From: Guptibacillus spartinae
GTDB lineage: Bacteria > Bacillota > Bacilli > Bacillales > Guptibacillaceae
Assembly (NCBI RefSeq): GCF_028610625.1
Contig: NZ_JAQQWU010000002.1
Coordinates: 124,001 to 188,000 of the forward strand
DNA length: 64,000 nucleotides
Reading direction: 5' to 3'
This document shows positions 33,902-42,220 of this stretch, in pieces. The first letter of the stretch is position 1. Each line of letters begins with the position of its first letter. The translations under genes and the position numbers were made by a program. The notes beneath the pieces were generated by a model. It saw only the letters and a program-made list of their open reading frames with translations. It had not been told where the DNA came from and ran no database searches.

Positions 33902-33929
33902 ATTCTTTTTACAAACCATTTAGAAAAAA

Positions 33930-34022
33930 TGGAGGAGGAAGAGGGATTCGAACCCCCGCGGGCGACTAAGCCCCTGTCGGTTTTCAAGACCGATCCCTTC
34001 AGCCAGACTTGGGTATTCCTCC
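33930..34022 (-). tRNA. trnSer: tRNA-Ser(TGA) with U73
   Basis: A 93-base class II tRNA: acceptor GGAGGAA/TTCCTCC, anticodon loop CTTGAAA (TGA), a long variable arm, T loop TTCGAAT, encoded CCA. The discriminator base is T where bacterial serine tRNAs carry G. Confidence 0.93.
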
Positions 34023-34032
34023 GATATGCATT

Positions 34033-34109
34033 TGGTGGACCCTGCAGGACTCGAACCTGCGACCGGACGGTTATGAGCCGTCAGCTCTAACCAGCTGAGC
34101 TAAGGGTCC
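34033..34109 (-). tRNA. trnIle2: tRNA-Ile2(CAT), lysidine type
   Basis: A 77-base cloverleaf with acceptor GGACCCT/AGGGTCC, anticodon CAT, encoded CCA. The body matches Bacillus tRNA-Ile2 (ACGGCTCATAACCGT anticodon arm) and its place beside Ser-fMet matches Bacillus tRNA clusters; C34 would be changed to lysidine by TilS. Elongator Met is the alternative but is present separately. Confidence 0.88.
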
Positions 34110-34121
34110 TTATGTAATTAG

Positions 34122-34198
34122 TGGGGCGGCTGATGGGAATTGAACCCACGAATGCCGGAATCACAATCCGGTGCGTTAACCACTTCGCCACAACCGCC
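34122..34198 (-). tRNA. trnHis: tRNA-His(GTG)
   Basis: A 77-base cloverleaf with the extra G-1 opposite C73, anticodon loop TTGTGAT (GTG), encoded CCA. Confidence 0.95.
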
Positions 34199-34219
34199 AA
34201 ATTGTCTCGTTAAAATAAT

Positions 34220-34296
34220 TGGTAGCGGCGGAGGGGATCGAACCCCCGACCTCACGGGTATGAACCGTACGCTCTAGCCAGCTGAGCTACACCGCC
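34220..34296 (-). tRNA. trnMet: Elongator tRNA-Met(CAT)
   Basis: A 77-base cloverleaf with acceptor GGCGGTG/CGCCGCT, anticodon CAT in TTCATAC, A73 and encoded CCA; body as Bacillus elongator Met. Confidence 0.94.
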
Positions 34297-34299
34297 ATA

Positions 34300-34374
34300 T
34301 GGCTCCACAGGTAGGATTCGAACCTACGACCGATCGGTTAACAGCCGATAGCTCTACCACTGAGCTACTGTGGA
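34300..34374 (-). tRNA. trnAsn: tRNA-Asn(GTT)
   Basis: A 75-base cloverleaf with acceptor TCCACAG/CTGTGGA, anticodon GTT, G73 and encoded CCA. First gene of the operon; only three bases separate it from tRNA-Met. Confidence 0.95.
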
Positions 34375-34396
34375 ATATCTCTTAACGACAAGAACT

Positions 34397-34426
34397 AATA
34401 TACCATATATTTTAAAGAAGCGTCAA
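34397..34426 (-). promoter_or_regulatory. Sigma-A promoter of the tRNA operon
   Basis: TTGACG (34421-34426), 18-base spacer, TATATT (34397-34402), about 25 bases before tRNA-Asn. No rRNA genes precede it. Confidence 0.78.
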
Positions 34427-34507
34427 TACGTTTTATAAATTAAATTGAAAAGTATTATAAAACAATGATAGGAACACTATATCACTCTTTTATTTTAGCA
34501 TCAATAA

Positions 34508-34990
34508 CTACAAGACATAGACTAAAAATACGATGATCATCCCTGCTTGTAGCACGCCTTTCATTACTGCTCCACCAAGAAAACCAAGCAATGATCCTAC
34601 TCCAACTTGCACTGACTCTTTAAATGGTTTTCGATGAATCAATAACTCTGCTACTACTGCTCCTATAAATGGTCCAAGAATAATCCCAGCGAATGGAATA
34701 AGGAATGGGCCAATCAACAAACCGATTGTACTCCCCCAAATAGCGGCTTTCGATCCTCCATACTTTTTGACACCAAATAAATTACTCGCATAATCTGCCA
34801 CGAATAATAAAAGAGTAAGTAGCACCTGAATGATCCAGAAAGAAAAGGTCAAGGAATTGAAATCATAATAGATTCCATACATGATAAAACCCACATAAAT
34901 AAATAGGACTGCTGGAATGATTGGATAAATTAATCCGACAAACGCAATTGCAAAAGAGGCAATGACCAACCCCCATACTAGAATATCCAT
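34508..34990 (-). CDS. yqgC: YqgC, DUF456 membrane protein
   Basis: A 160-residue DUF456 protein with four to five hydrophobic segments and the Gly-rich repeats IGLLIGPFLIPFAG and ILGPFIGAVVAELL. Function unknown. ATG at 34988-34990, eight bases after AGGAGG. Position near sodA and yqgB matches yqgC. Confidence 0.85.
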   Translation of the reverse strand: MDILVWGLVIASFAIAFVGLIYPIIPAVLFIYVGFIMYGIYYDFNSLTFSFWIIQVLLTLLLFVADYASNLFGVKKYGGSKAAIWGSTIGLLIGPFLIPFAGIILGPFIGAVVAELLIHRKPFKESVQVGVGSLLGFLGGAVMKGVLQAGMIIVFLVYVL

Positions 34991-35076
34991 ACCTTCATCC
35001 TCCTTCAACTTTAGTCTATTTTATCGAATTTTCTATTTACCTTCTATATAAGAATGTAAAAATTCTCTACAAAAAT

Positions 35077-35105
35077 AAAAAGAAGCAGAGGCCATCCTCT
35101 GCTTC
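35077..35105 (-). terminator. Terminator after the Na/Pi cotransporter gene
   Basis: Minus-strand GAAGCAGAGG and CCTCTGCTTC with loop ATGG, then TTTTT. Confidence 0.9.
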
Positions 35106-35111
35106 CAATGG

Positions 35112-36743
35112 TTATTCTTCTCCAATAACGGCTTCAGCGATATTCACCGCATGATCACCAATGCGCTCAAGGTTACTAATAATATCAACAAAAACAATTC
35201 CAGCACTTCCCGTGCACTCACCTTCATTTAGACGAAGGATATGCTGTTTACGAAGTGTTCTTTCCATTTTGTCAATCTTATCTTCGAGCTTCACAACTTC
35301 CTGCGCCTTAGCCACATCCCATTTATCGAGAGCATCAAAAGCTTCATTTAGTGCAGAAAGAGTCAGATTAAACATTTCATCAAGGTCTTTCATAGCAACG
35401 TCCGTCATTTTCACTTTGTTGCTAATTTGATAATCTACCAGTTCTACCACATTCTCCATGTGATCACCGATACGCTCAATATCACGAACAGAGTCCATTA
35501 ACATCCCGTGACGTGTTGATTCATCTCCTGATAGAGAAGTTGCTGATAGCTGAATAAGGTAGTCTGTAATCTTATTATCAAGATTGTTAATCGCTTCTTC
35601 ATACTGAGCCGTTTTTTCTGCGCTCTTTTGACTTTTCGATATTAGATAGTTAGAAGCTTCCTTAACACCTTTATAAGCAAATTCACTCATTCGAATTACT
35701 TCTTCTTTTGCCTGTCCTAAAGCGACAGAAGGTGAACGTTCAATGAATACTGGATCCAGGTGTTTTGGTTTATATTCAATCGTTGCATCATCACCAGGTA
35801 TAATTTTCGTAACAAGAAATGCAAGCCCAGCAATGAATGGGAATTGTATCACCGTATTCGTAATATTAAAGATACCGTGTCCAAATGCAATTGTCATTTC
35901 TGGTGTCAAATTTAACGAATCTCTAAGATACTCAATAAATGGTGTATAGGCGAACAAGAAAATTAAGAATATCGCCGTTCCAATTAAATTAAAAATAACG
36001 TGAGTCAGTGCTGTACGTCTAGCCGCAACAGAGGCACCGATTGAAGCAAGAACTGCTGTAATAGTTGTTCCTATGTTATCTCCAAACAAAACTGGTAAAG
36101 CTGCTTGGATATCCATTGCATTCTGTGAATAAAGTCCTTGTAATACACCGATTGTGGCACTGGAACTTTGAACAATAACTGTAAATACTGTTCCAATTAC
36201 AACGCCTAATAACGGGTTCGAACTCATGTTCAATGTGAGTTCATGGAAAGCTTCGAGACTACGAAGTGGTTTCATTCCTGTACTCATTAATTCAAGTCCA
36301 AAGAATAACGCTCCAAAACCAAAAACAATTTGTCCTGCATAATTAACTTTCTTGTTTTTAAAGAAGAAAATTAATAGTGAACCGATCGCAATAATTGGAA
36401 GGGCGTAATCTTTAATAGGAAAACCAATAATAAATGCTGTAACAGTTGTTCCAATGTTTGCTCCCATTACAACGCCAATTGCTTGCTTTAGAGTCATAAA
36501 TCCTGCGTTAACAAGCCCGACTGTTAAAACTGTTGTTCCTGAACTACTTTGGATGAGAATCGTAACAATGACCCCGGCGAGTACACCCATAAATGGGTTC
36601 GTCGTAAAGCGATCAAGTATGTCTCTTAATCGATCCCCTGCTGATCGTTGAAGGCCATCTCCCATATACTTTAGTCCAAACAGGAAAATACCAAGACCTC
36701 CCACAAACTGAAAGATCATCTCCTGAACGTTGAGTTCCATCAT
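35112..36743 (-). CDS. Na+/phosphate cotransporter with PhoU-like domain
   Basis: A 543-residue NptA/YjbB-type PNaS transporter. Two inverted repeats carry the QSSS motifs (ILIQSSSGTT and VIVQSSSATI) within about nine membrane segments; a cytoplasmic PhoU-like helical domain begins near residue 345. It takes up or exports phosphate with sodium. I start at ATG 36741-36743 after AAGGGG; the next codon is also ATG. A good promoter lies upstream. It is inserted between the yqgB and yqgC homologues. Confidence 0.88.
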   Translation of the reverse strand: MMELNVQEMIFQFVGGLGIFLFGLKYMGDGLQRSAGDRLRDILDRFTTNPFMGVLAGVIVTILIQSSSGTTVLTVGLVNAGFMTLKQAIGVVMGANIGTTVTAFIIGFPIKDYALPIIAIGSLLIFFFKNKKVNYAGQIVFGFGALFFGLELMSTGMKPLRSLEAFHELTLNMSSNPLLGVVIGTVFTVIVQSSSATIGVLQGLYSQNAMDIQAALPVLFGDNIGTTITAVLASIGASVAARRTALTHVIFNLIGTAIFLIFLFAYTPFIEYLRDSLNLTPEMTIAFGHGIFNITNTVIQFPFIAGLAFLVTKIIPGDDATIEYKPKHLDPVFIERSPSVALGQAKEEVIRMSEFAYKGVKEASNYLISKSQKSAEKTAQYEEAINNLDNKITDYLIQLSATSLSGDESTRHGMLMDSVRDIERIGDHMENVVELVDYQISNKVKMTDVAMKDLDEMFNLTLSALNEAFDALDKWDVAKAQEVVKLEDKIDKMERTLRKQHILRLNEGECTGSAGIVFVDIISNLERIGDHAVNIAEAVIGEE

Positions 36744-36802
36744 TTCAACCCCTTGCACCATGTTTTATTTTTTTCGACAATACTCAACAAAGTCCCTTGT
36801 CT

Positions 36803-36831
36803 ATTATCTACATCGCTCCCCTCTTTGTAAA
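36803..36831 (-). promoter_or_regulatory. Sigma-A promoter of the Na/Pi cotransporter gene
   Basis: TTTACA (36826-36831), 17 bases, GATAAT (36803-36808) on the minus strand. A second TTTACA lies 21 bases further upstream, which might hint at PhoP binding but the spacing is off. Confidence 0.6.
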
Positions 36832-36976
36832 GAGTTAATATAGAATTGTAAAGATATTATGATTTAATCAACTTTATTTCAAGAAAGTTTCAGCAAGTTT
36901 ATTGTTCCCCTCTCCTTTTATAAGATAAACTGGTTTAGAGGATTAACCTCACTCACCCAGAAAGGAGATTCTTCAT

Positions 36977-37786
36977 TTGAACATTTTTAAACAGCTATAT
37001 TATAGCCTATTCTCGCCTAAAATGATGGCGCGTTTTCGGTTTCAAAAACTAGGAAAACCAATCTTATATGTCTTTCTCCTTATGTTTCTATCATCCGTAC
37101 CGATAGGCGTCATGACTGCCGTTTCGTTTACAGATGCTTACGAAAATCTAAAAACACATATGTCGGAATTACCTGACTTCACGTTAGAGGACGGCTCCTT
37201 AACAAGCGACCAGTCCGAACCACTCATCAAAGGAGAAGATGAGAACACATTTATTTTTGATACGACAGATGGAATTAAACCCGATGATCTGGACTCATAC
37301 GATTCAGCTATAGCCTTTCTAAAAGATCGGATTATCGTAATGGACAACGGAACGAGACAGGAGTTTAATTACAGTAATTTCAGCTCAATGACTTTTACGA
37401 AACAAGATGTTAGTGAACTCACTAAAAATGTGGATGATTTACTTCCTATTTTTGTCCCATTCTTAATCTTTTTGATTTATTTATTCCAGACTGGCCTTAA
37501 ATTTATTGGAATTACGGTTTTAGCGACAATTGGGTTATCCCTAAAGTCCCTTGCCGGCAGAAAAGCCTCTTATAAACAGCTTTGGGTCCTATCTGTTTAT
37601 TCGGTTACGATCCCAACCTTGTTTTTCACCATTATGGCTTTAATAAAAACATCCGTGCCTTTTGGATTTGTTCTCTATTGGTTTGTAGCAATATTGCTCC
37701 TTTACCTAACCATTAAAGAGATTCCTCTTCCCAAAAAGCGCGTAACAAATGAACGACCAAACAATCCTTCTGAAGAAAAATTTTGA
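36977..37786 (+). CDS. yqgB: YqgB, DUF1189 membrane protein
   Basis: A 269-residue DUF1189 protein: KQLYYSLFSPK at the N-terminus is a family mark, one membrane segment at about 26-48, an extracytoplasmic domain of about 110 residues, then three membrane segments at 155-245. Function unknown. It starts with TTG eight bases after AAAGGAG. It is the last gene of the conserved yqg block before the sulfur insertion. Confidence 0.83.
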   Translation: MNIFKQLYYSLFSPKMMARFRFQKLGKPILYVFLLMFLSSVPIGVMTAVSFTDAYENLKTHMSELPDFTLEDGSLTSDQSEPLIKGEDENTFIFDTTDGIKPDDLDSYDSAIAFLKDRIIVMDNGTRQEFNYSNFSSMTFTKQDVSELTKNVDDLLPIFVPFLIFLIYLFQTGLKFIGITVLATIGLSLKSLAGRKASYKQLWVLSVYSVTIPTLFFTIMALIKTSVPFGFVLYWFVAILLLYLTIKEIPLPKKRVTNERPNNPSEEKF

Positions 37787-37872
37787 TTATTTCCTCAAAT
37801 CACTTGCTTTTCGCTTTAAAGTGATGTAGATTATGAAAAAAGCGACTCAATAAAATTCCATATACTTTCAAT

Positions 37873-37982
37873 TCTTATCAAGAGAAGCAGAGGGACTGGC
37901 CCAATGAAGCTTCAGCAACCACCGGATATTTTCTGGAAAGGTGCTAACTCCAGCAAGTTGAACTCAACTTGGAAGATAAGAA
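37873..37982 (+). promoter_or_regulatory. SAM-I riboswitch (S-box) of the met operon
   Basis: TCTTATCAAGAG opens P1, AGAGGGACTGGCCC, GAAGCTTCAGCAACC and AAAGGTGCTAA-TCCAGCAAG follow, and GGAAGATAAGA closes P1. All core S-box elements are present. A TATACT lies 12 bases upstream as possible -10, without a good -35. Confidence 0.96.
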
Positions 37983-38024
37983 GAAGAGCAACCAAAGTCT
38001 TCTTCTTATAGAGGGCTTTTTTTT
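37976..38024 (+). terminator. S-box terminator before metI
   Basis: ATAAGAAGAAGA and TCTTCTTCTTAT pair over 12 bases, then AGAGGGC and eight T. Its 5' arm contains the 3' strand of S-box P1, so termination and aptamer closure share bases; the antiterminator form would free this arm. Confidence 0.75.
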
Positions 38025-38056
38025 ATTGCCCTTACTCACAGAAAAGGAGATTGATT

Positions 38057-39184
38057 ATGTCAAATAGCCATTACAATACATTACTTGCACAGTTAGGTAA
38101 TAAATCAGACCCCATAACAGGTGCTGTGAATCCCCCCGTTTATTTCTCTACTTCCTATAGGCATGAAGGGATTGGCGAATCTACTGGTTTTGACTATTCA
38201 AGGACGAAAAACCCAACTCGCTCGATTCTCGAGTCGGCAGTAGCTGAACTCGAACACGGGGATCAGGGCTTCGCATTTAGTTCTGGTATGTCAGCCATTC
38301 AAGCCATTATCTCACTTTTTAATAGCGGTGATCATATTCTCGTTTCAGATGATCTCTATGGAGGCACCTATCGATTATTCGCTCACGCTGAAAAGCATTT
38401 TAACTTATCGTTCACTTATTTCGATAGCCAACAAATAGAGACAATCTCACCATTAATAATGCAGTCAACAAGGGCCATCTTTATCGAAAACCCTTCAAAT
38501 CCGCTAATGAAACTAACCGATGTTGAAAAAATCGTATCCATTGCCAAAACATACAATTTACTGTCTATCGTGGACAATACGTTATTCACTCCTCTTCTAC
38601 AAAACCCTCTTTTACTAGGGGCAGATATTGTCATTCATAGCGCAACGAAATACCTTGGGGGTCACAATGATGTGCTTGCAGGTCTTGTCATTGCCAAAGG
38701 AAAGAGCCTTTGTGCTGAAATTGAACAGTATCAAAATGGTGCCGGAGCGGTTCTATCCCCGTTCGACTCATGGCTGCTCATTCGAGGTATGAAAACATTG
38801 CCTCTTCGACTAAAGCAACATGAGGAAAATGCGAAAGCTGTTGTAGCGTACTTAATTAAACATGAAGCCATCACAGAGGTTTTTTATCCTGAAAAAGGCG
38901 GAATGCTTTCATTTAGATTACAGTCTGAAGAATGGATCGATCCTTTTCTTAGGAACTTGAAGCTGATTACCTTCGCTGAAAGTCTCGGAGGCGTTGAAAG
39001 CTTTATTACTTATCCAGCCACACAAACACACGCCGATATTCCAGAAAAAATCAGACTGGAAAAAGGGGTTTGTAATCGGCTATTAAGATTTTCGGTTGGA
39101 ATTGAAGAAATCAACGATTTAATTCGAGATCTGGCTCAGGCGCTAGTAATTTTCAAAGAGGATGGTGTGCGACATGACGACTAA
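38057..39184 (+). CDS. metI: MetI, cystathionine gamma-synthase/O-acetylhomoserine thiolyase
   Basis: A 375-residue PLP enzyme of the Cys/Met metabolism family. FDYSRTKNPTR and the PLP lysine in HSATKYLGGHND are present. It condenses an activated homoserine with cysteine (or sulfide). ATG at 38057 follows AAAGGAG. Overlaps metC by 11 bases. In Bacillus metI-metC form an S-box operon, as here. Confidence 0.9.
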   Translation: MSNSHYNTLLAQLGNKSDPITGAVNPPVYFSTSYRHEGIGESTGFDYSRTKNPTRSILESAVAELEHGDQGFAFSSGMSAIQAIISLFNSGDHILVSDDLYGGTYRLFAHAEKHFNLSFTYFDSQQIETISPLIMQSTRAIFIENPSNPLMKLTDVEKIVSIAKTYNLLSIVDNTLFTPLLQNPLLLGADIVIHSATKYLGGHNDVLAGLVIAKGKSLCAEIEQYQNGAGAVLSPFDSWLLIRGMKTLPLRLKQHEENAKAVVAYLIKHEAITEVFYPEKGGMLSFRLQSEEWIDPFLRNLKLITFAESLGGVESFITYPATQTHADIPEKIRLEKGVCNRLLRFSVGIEEINDLIRDLAQALVIFKEDGVRHDD

Positions 39185-40367
39185 TTCATATACATTTCAA
39201 ACAAAACTTCTTCACAATGAACATAAATTTGATAAAAGTACAGGAGCTGTCAGTGTTCCAATTCAACAAGCATCTACCTTTCATCAATTAGATTTTGATC
39301 AGCCAGGAAAATATGATTATAGCCGCTCTGGCAACCCGACCCGTGAAGCTCTAGAAGAAACGATTGCAGACCTTGAAGGTGGCGTTAGGGGGTTTGCATT
39401 TGCTTCTGGCATGGCTGCTATCGCTACTTCTTTTATGCTGCTTTCACAAAATGACCATGTTTTGATTTCAGAGGATGTTTATGGCGGTACTTATCGGATG
39501 ATCCACGATGTTCTCTGCAGATTTGGCATTAGTCATACGTTTGTCGATATGACTGATTTAAATCAAGTTGCGAACGGGATTCAACCCAATACAAAAGTAA
39601 TCTATATCGAGACACCTTCGAACCCATTGCTCAAAGTGACTGATATTCAAGCTGTCGTTAAGTTAGCGAAAGCGAATAATTGTTTAACATTCGTTGATAA
39701 CACTTTTATGACGCCTGCCCTCCAAAGACCACTGGACTTCGGCGCTGATATCGTTCTTCATAGTGCAACAAAATTTATTGCAGGACATAGCGATGTCGTT
39801 GCGGGTCTTGCCGCAGTTAAAAATGAAAAGCTAGGTGAAAACCTTGCTTTTTTGCAAAACTCTTTCGGATCCATTTTAAGTGCTCATGATTCCTGGTTAG
39901 TTCTTCGCGGATTAAAAACGTTACATTGTCGGCTCGAGCAATCTTCAAGATCGGCTTTCAGACTAGCACACGCACTCCTTAAAGAGCCGCTTGTAGAAGA
40001 AGTTTATTATCCTGGATTCTCTTTCCACCAGGGCCATTCGACTCACCTTTACCAGGCAGCGGGTCCTGGGGCTGTTCTTTCTTTTCGGCTACCTGATGAA
40101 AACGCGGTTCGATTGTTTACAAAGAACGTACAACTCCCAGTTTACGCTGTTAGTCTTGGTGCGGTTGAATCGATTCTTTCTTATCCAGCGAGAATGTCTC
40201 ACGCATCAATGTCAGCTGCCGAACGAAACAAACGCGGGATTACAGATGGCTTGTTACGCTTATCTGTTGGGCTTGAAAATGCGGATGATTTGCTTCAAGA
40301 CTTTAAACAAGGGTTTGCTACCATTACTAAACTTTACGCCCCTACAGCCGGAGGTGCTAAAGGATGA
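39174..40367 (+). CDS. metC: MetC, cystathionine beta-lyase
   Basis: A 397-residue PLP enzyme: [25 protein letters not shown] lysine in [12 protein letters not shown]. Splits cystathionine to homocysteine. The ATG at 39174 lies 12 bases past GAGG; an earlier in-frame ATG at 39162 abuts it. Overlaps yitJ by four bases. Confidence 0.9.
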   Translation: MTTNSYTFQTKLLHNEHKFDKSTGAVSVPIQQASTFHQLDFDQPGKYDYSRSGNPTREALEETIADLEGGVRGFAFASGMAAIATSFMLLSQNDHVLISEDVYGGTYRMIHDVLCRFGISHTFVDMTDLNQVANGIQPNTKVIYIETPSNPLLKVTDIQAVVKLAKANNCLTFVDNTFMTPALQRPLDFGADIVLHSATKFIAGHSDVVAGLAAVKNEKLGENLAFLQNSFGSILSAHDSWLVLRGLKTLHCRLEQSSRSAFRLAHALLKEPLVEEVYYPGFSFHQGHSTHLYQAAGPGAVLSFRLPDENAVRLFTKNVQLPVYAVSLGAVESILSYPARMSHASMSAAERNKRGITDGLLRLSVGLENADDLLQDFKQGFATITKLYAPTAGGAKG

Positions 40368-42220
40368 GCTTGCTTAAAGATCTCGAACACAAACTTTTGA
40401 TTGGTGACGGTGCGATGGGAACCCTTCTTTATTCATACGGCATTGACCAATGTTTTGAAGCGCTCAACCTTTCACATCCGGAGGAAGTATTAAATGTTCA
40501 CCAAGCTTATGTTCATGCCGGTTCAGATGTGATTCAAACCAATACGTACGGCGCGAACTATAGCAAGCTATCACGATATGGCCTTGAAGACCTAGTAAAA
40601 GAGATCAATAAAGAAGGCGTTAAACTCGCTCGAAAGGCTGCGACAGACTCTACTTACGTTCTTGGGACAATAGGAGGAATACGAGGAATAAATACACGAT
40701 CGACTCCCCTTGATGAAATTAAGCGTAGCTTTAGAGAACAGCTATATTGCCTTCTATTAGAAGGAGTCGATGGTCTTTTATTGGAAACATACTACGATCT
40801 AGAAGAGATCCTAACCGTACTTAAAATAGCTCGAAAGGAAACAGATTTGCCTTTAATTGCACAAGTTTCTATGCATGAGCCAGGCATTTTGCAAGATGGC
40901 ACTTCACTTGCTACTGCCTTAAAACAGCTTGAGAATGCTGGAGCTGATGTAACAGGCGTTAACTGCCGACTTGGCCCTTATCATATGATTCAATCATTAG
41001 AACAGGTACCTCTTTCAGGTCGTTTTCTTTCTGCCTATCCTAACGCGAGTTTACCTGATTATGAAGAGGGGCGTCTTGTTTATCCTACCGCGCCAGATTA
41101 TTTCAAACAAAGTGCAGAAGCCCTACGTCAACAAGGCGTTAGACTTATTGGTGGTTGTTGTGGAACAACTCCTGAGCATATCGCTGCTGCAGCTAATGCA
41201 CTAAAGGGCTTAGAACCTATTACAACGAAAAAAGTGACTGTTAACGAAAAAGAGACTAGGATCATCAATTTTGAAGAAGATAGGTTGCCTCACTTACATG
41301 AAATAGCAAAAAAACAGCGATCTGTTATCGTTGAGCTCGACCCTCCAAAAAAATTATCGATTGATAAATATCTTGAGGGAACAAAGGCGCTACAAGAAGT
41401 TGGCGTTGATGCGATTACGCTGGCAGATAACTCTCTTGCCTCACCGCGAATTTGCAATACCGCCATGGCTTCTATGATTAAATCTCAGCATAATGTTCGA
41501 CCACTTGTTCATGTTGCCTGTCGGGACCGGAATTTAATTGGGTTACAATCCCATTTAATGGGGCTTCATACCCTTGGAATTAATCAAGTGCTTGCCGTAA
41601 CGGGTGACCCTACTAAAATCGGCGATTTCCCTGGCGCTACTTCAGTTTATGACGTCTCATCATTTGACCTCATTCGTTTAATGAAACAATTTAATCAAGG
41701 ACGTTCATTTTCTGGTAAATCACTTGGAATTAAAACTTCATTTTCCATAGCAGCCGCCTTTAATCCAAATGTACGACATCTCGATCGAGCTGTCGAGCGA
41801 CTCGAAAAAAAGCAGCAGTGTGGAGCGGATTACTTTATAAGTCAACCCATTTACAACGAAGAACAGTTACGTGAAGTCTATGAAGCGACGAAACATTTAA
41901 CTTGTCCCATTTACATTGGCATCATGCCGCTTACAAGCTATCGAAACGCTGAATTTCTCCATAATGAAGTACCAGGAATTAAACTTTCTGATTCCATTCG
42001 CAATCATATGTTACACGCTAAAGATTCAACGCAATCAATTGAAGCAGGGCTTGCAATTGCGAAGTCGTTAATTGATGCTGCTTTTGATTTGTTTAATGGT
42101 ATTTATTTAATTACCCCCTTCTTACGGTATGAATTAACCGTAGAATTGACGCGATACATTAACGAGAAAACTCGGCTTGAAGAAGAAAGGAAGAATCGAA
42201 ATGGCCTACACCTCATTTGA
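40364..42220 (+). CDS. yitJ: YitJ, homocysteine methyltransferase-methylenetetrahydrofolate reductase fusion
   Basis: A 618-residue bifunctional protein. Residues 1-285 are a homocysteine methyltransferase domain with GDGAMGTLL, the first zinc Cys in VNCRLGP and the pair in [10 protein letters not shown]; residues 320-610 are a MetF-type reductase ([27 protein letters not shown]). It supplies 5-methyl-THF and may transfer methyl to homocysteine. GGAGGTG precedes the ATG. Overlaps metH by 20 bases. Confidence 0.93.
   Translation: MSLLKDLEHKLLIGDGAMGTLLYSYGIDQCFEALNLSHPEEVLNVHQAYVHAGSDVIQTNTYGANYSKLSRYGLEDLVKEINKEGVKLARKAATDSTYVLGTIGGIRGINTRSTPLDEIKRSFREQLYCLLLEGVDGLLLETYYDLEEILTVLKIARKETDLPLIAQVSMHEPGILQDGTSLATALKQLENAGADVTGVNCRLGPYHMIQSLEQVPLSGRFLSAYPNASLPDYEEGRLVYPTAPDYFKQSAEALRQQGVRLIGGCCGTTPEHIAAAANALKGLEPITTKKVTVNEKETRIINFEEDRLPHLHEIAKKQRSVIVELDPPKKLSIDKYLEGTKALQEVGVDAITLADNSLASPRICNTAMASMIKSQHNVRPLVHVACRDRNLIGLQSHLMGLHTLGINQVLAVTGDPTKIGDFPGATSVYDVSSFDLIRLMKQFNQGRSFSGKSLGIKTSFSIAAAFNPNVRHLDRAVERLEKKQQCGADYFISQPIYNEEQLREVYEATKHLTCPIYIGIMPLTSYRNAEFLHNEVPGIKLSDSIRNHMLHAKDSTQSIEAGLAIAKSLIDAAFDLFNGIYLITPFLRYELTVELTRYINEKTRLEEERKNRNGLHLI

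Noticed and set aside
35112-36743. Possible phage or transposon junctions around the tRNA operon and the Na/Pi gene
   Set aside because: tRNAs are natural attachment sites, but no integrase, direct repeat of a tRNA 3' end or transposase was found anywhere in the window.
36826-36852. Two TTTACA elements upstream of the Na/Pi cotransporter as Pho box
   Set aside because: Spacing of 21 bases does not fit the 11-base PhoP period; one copy is better explained as the -35 of a sigma-A promoter.
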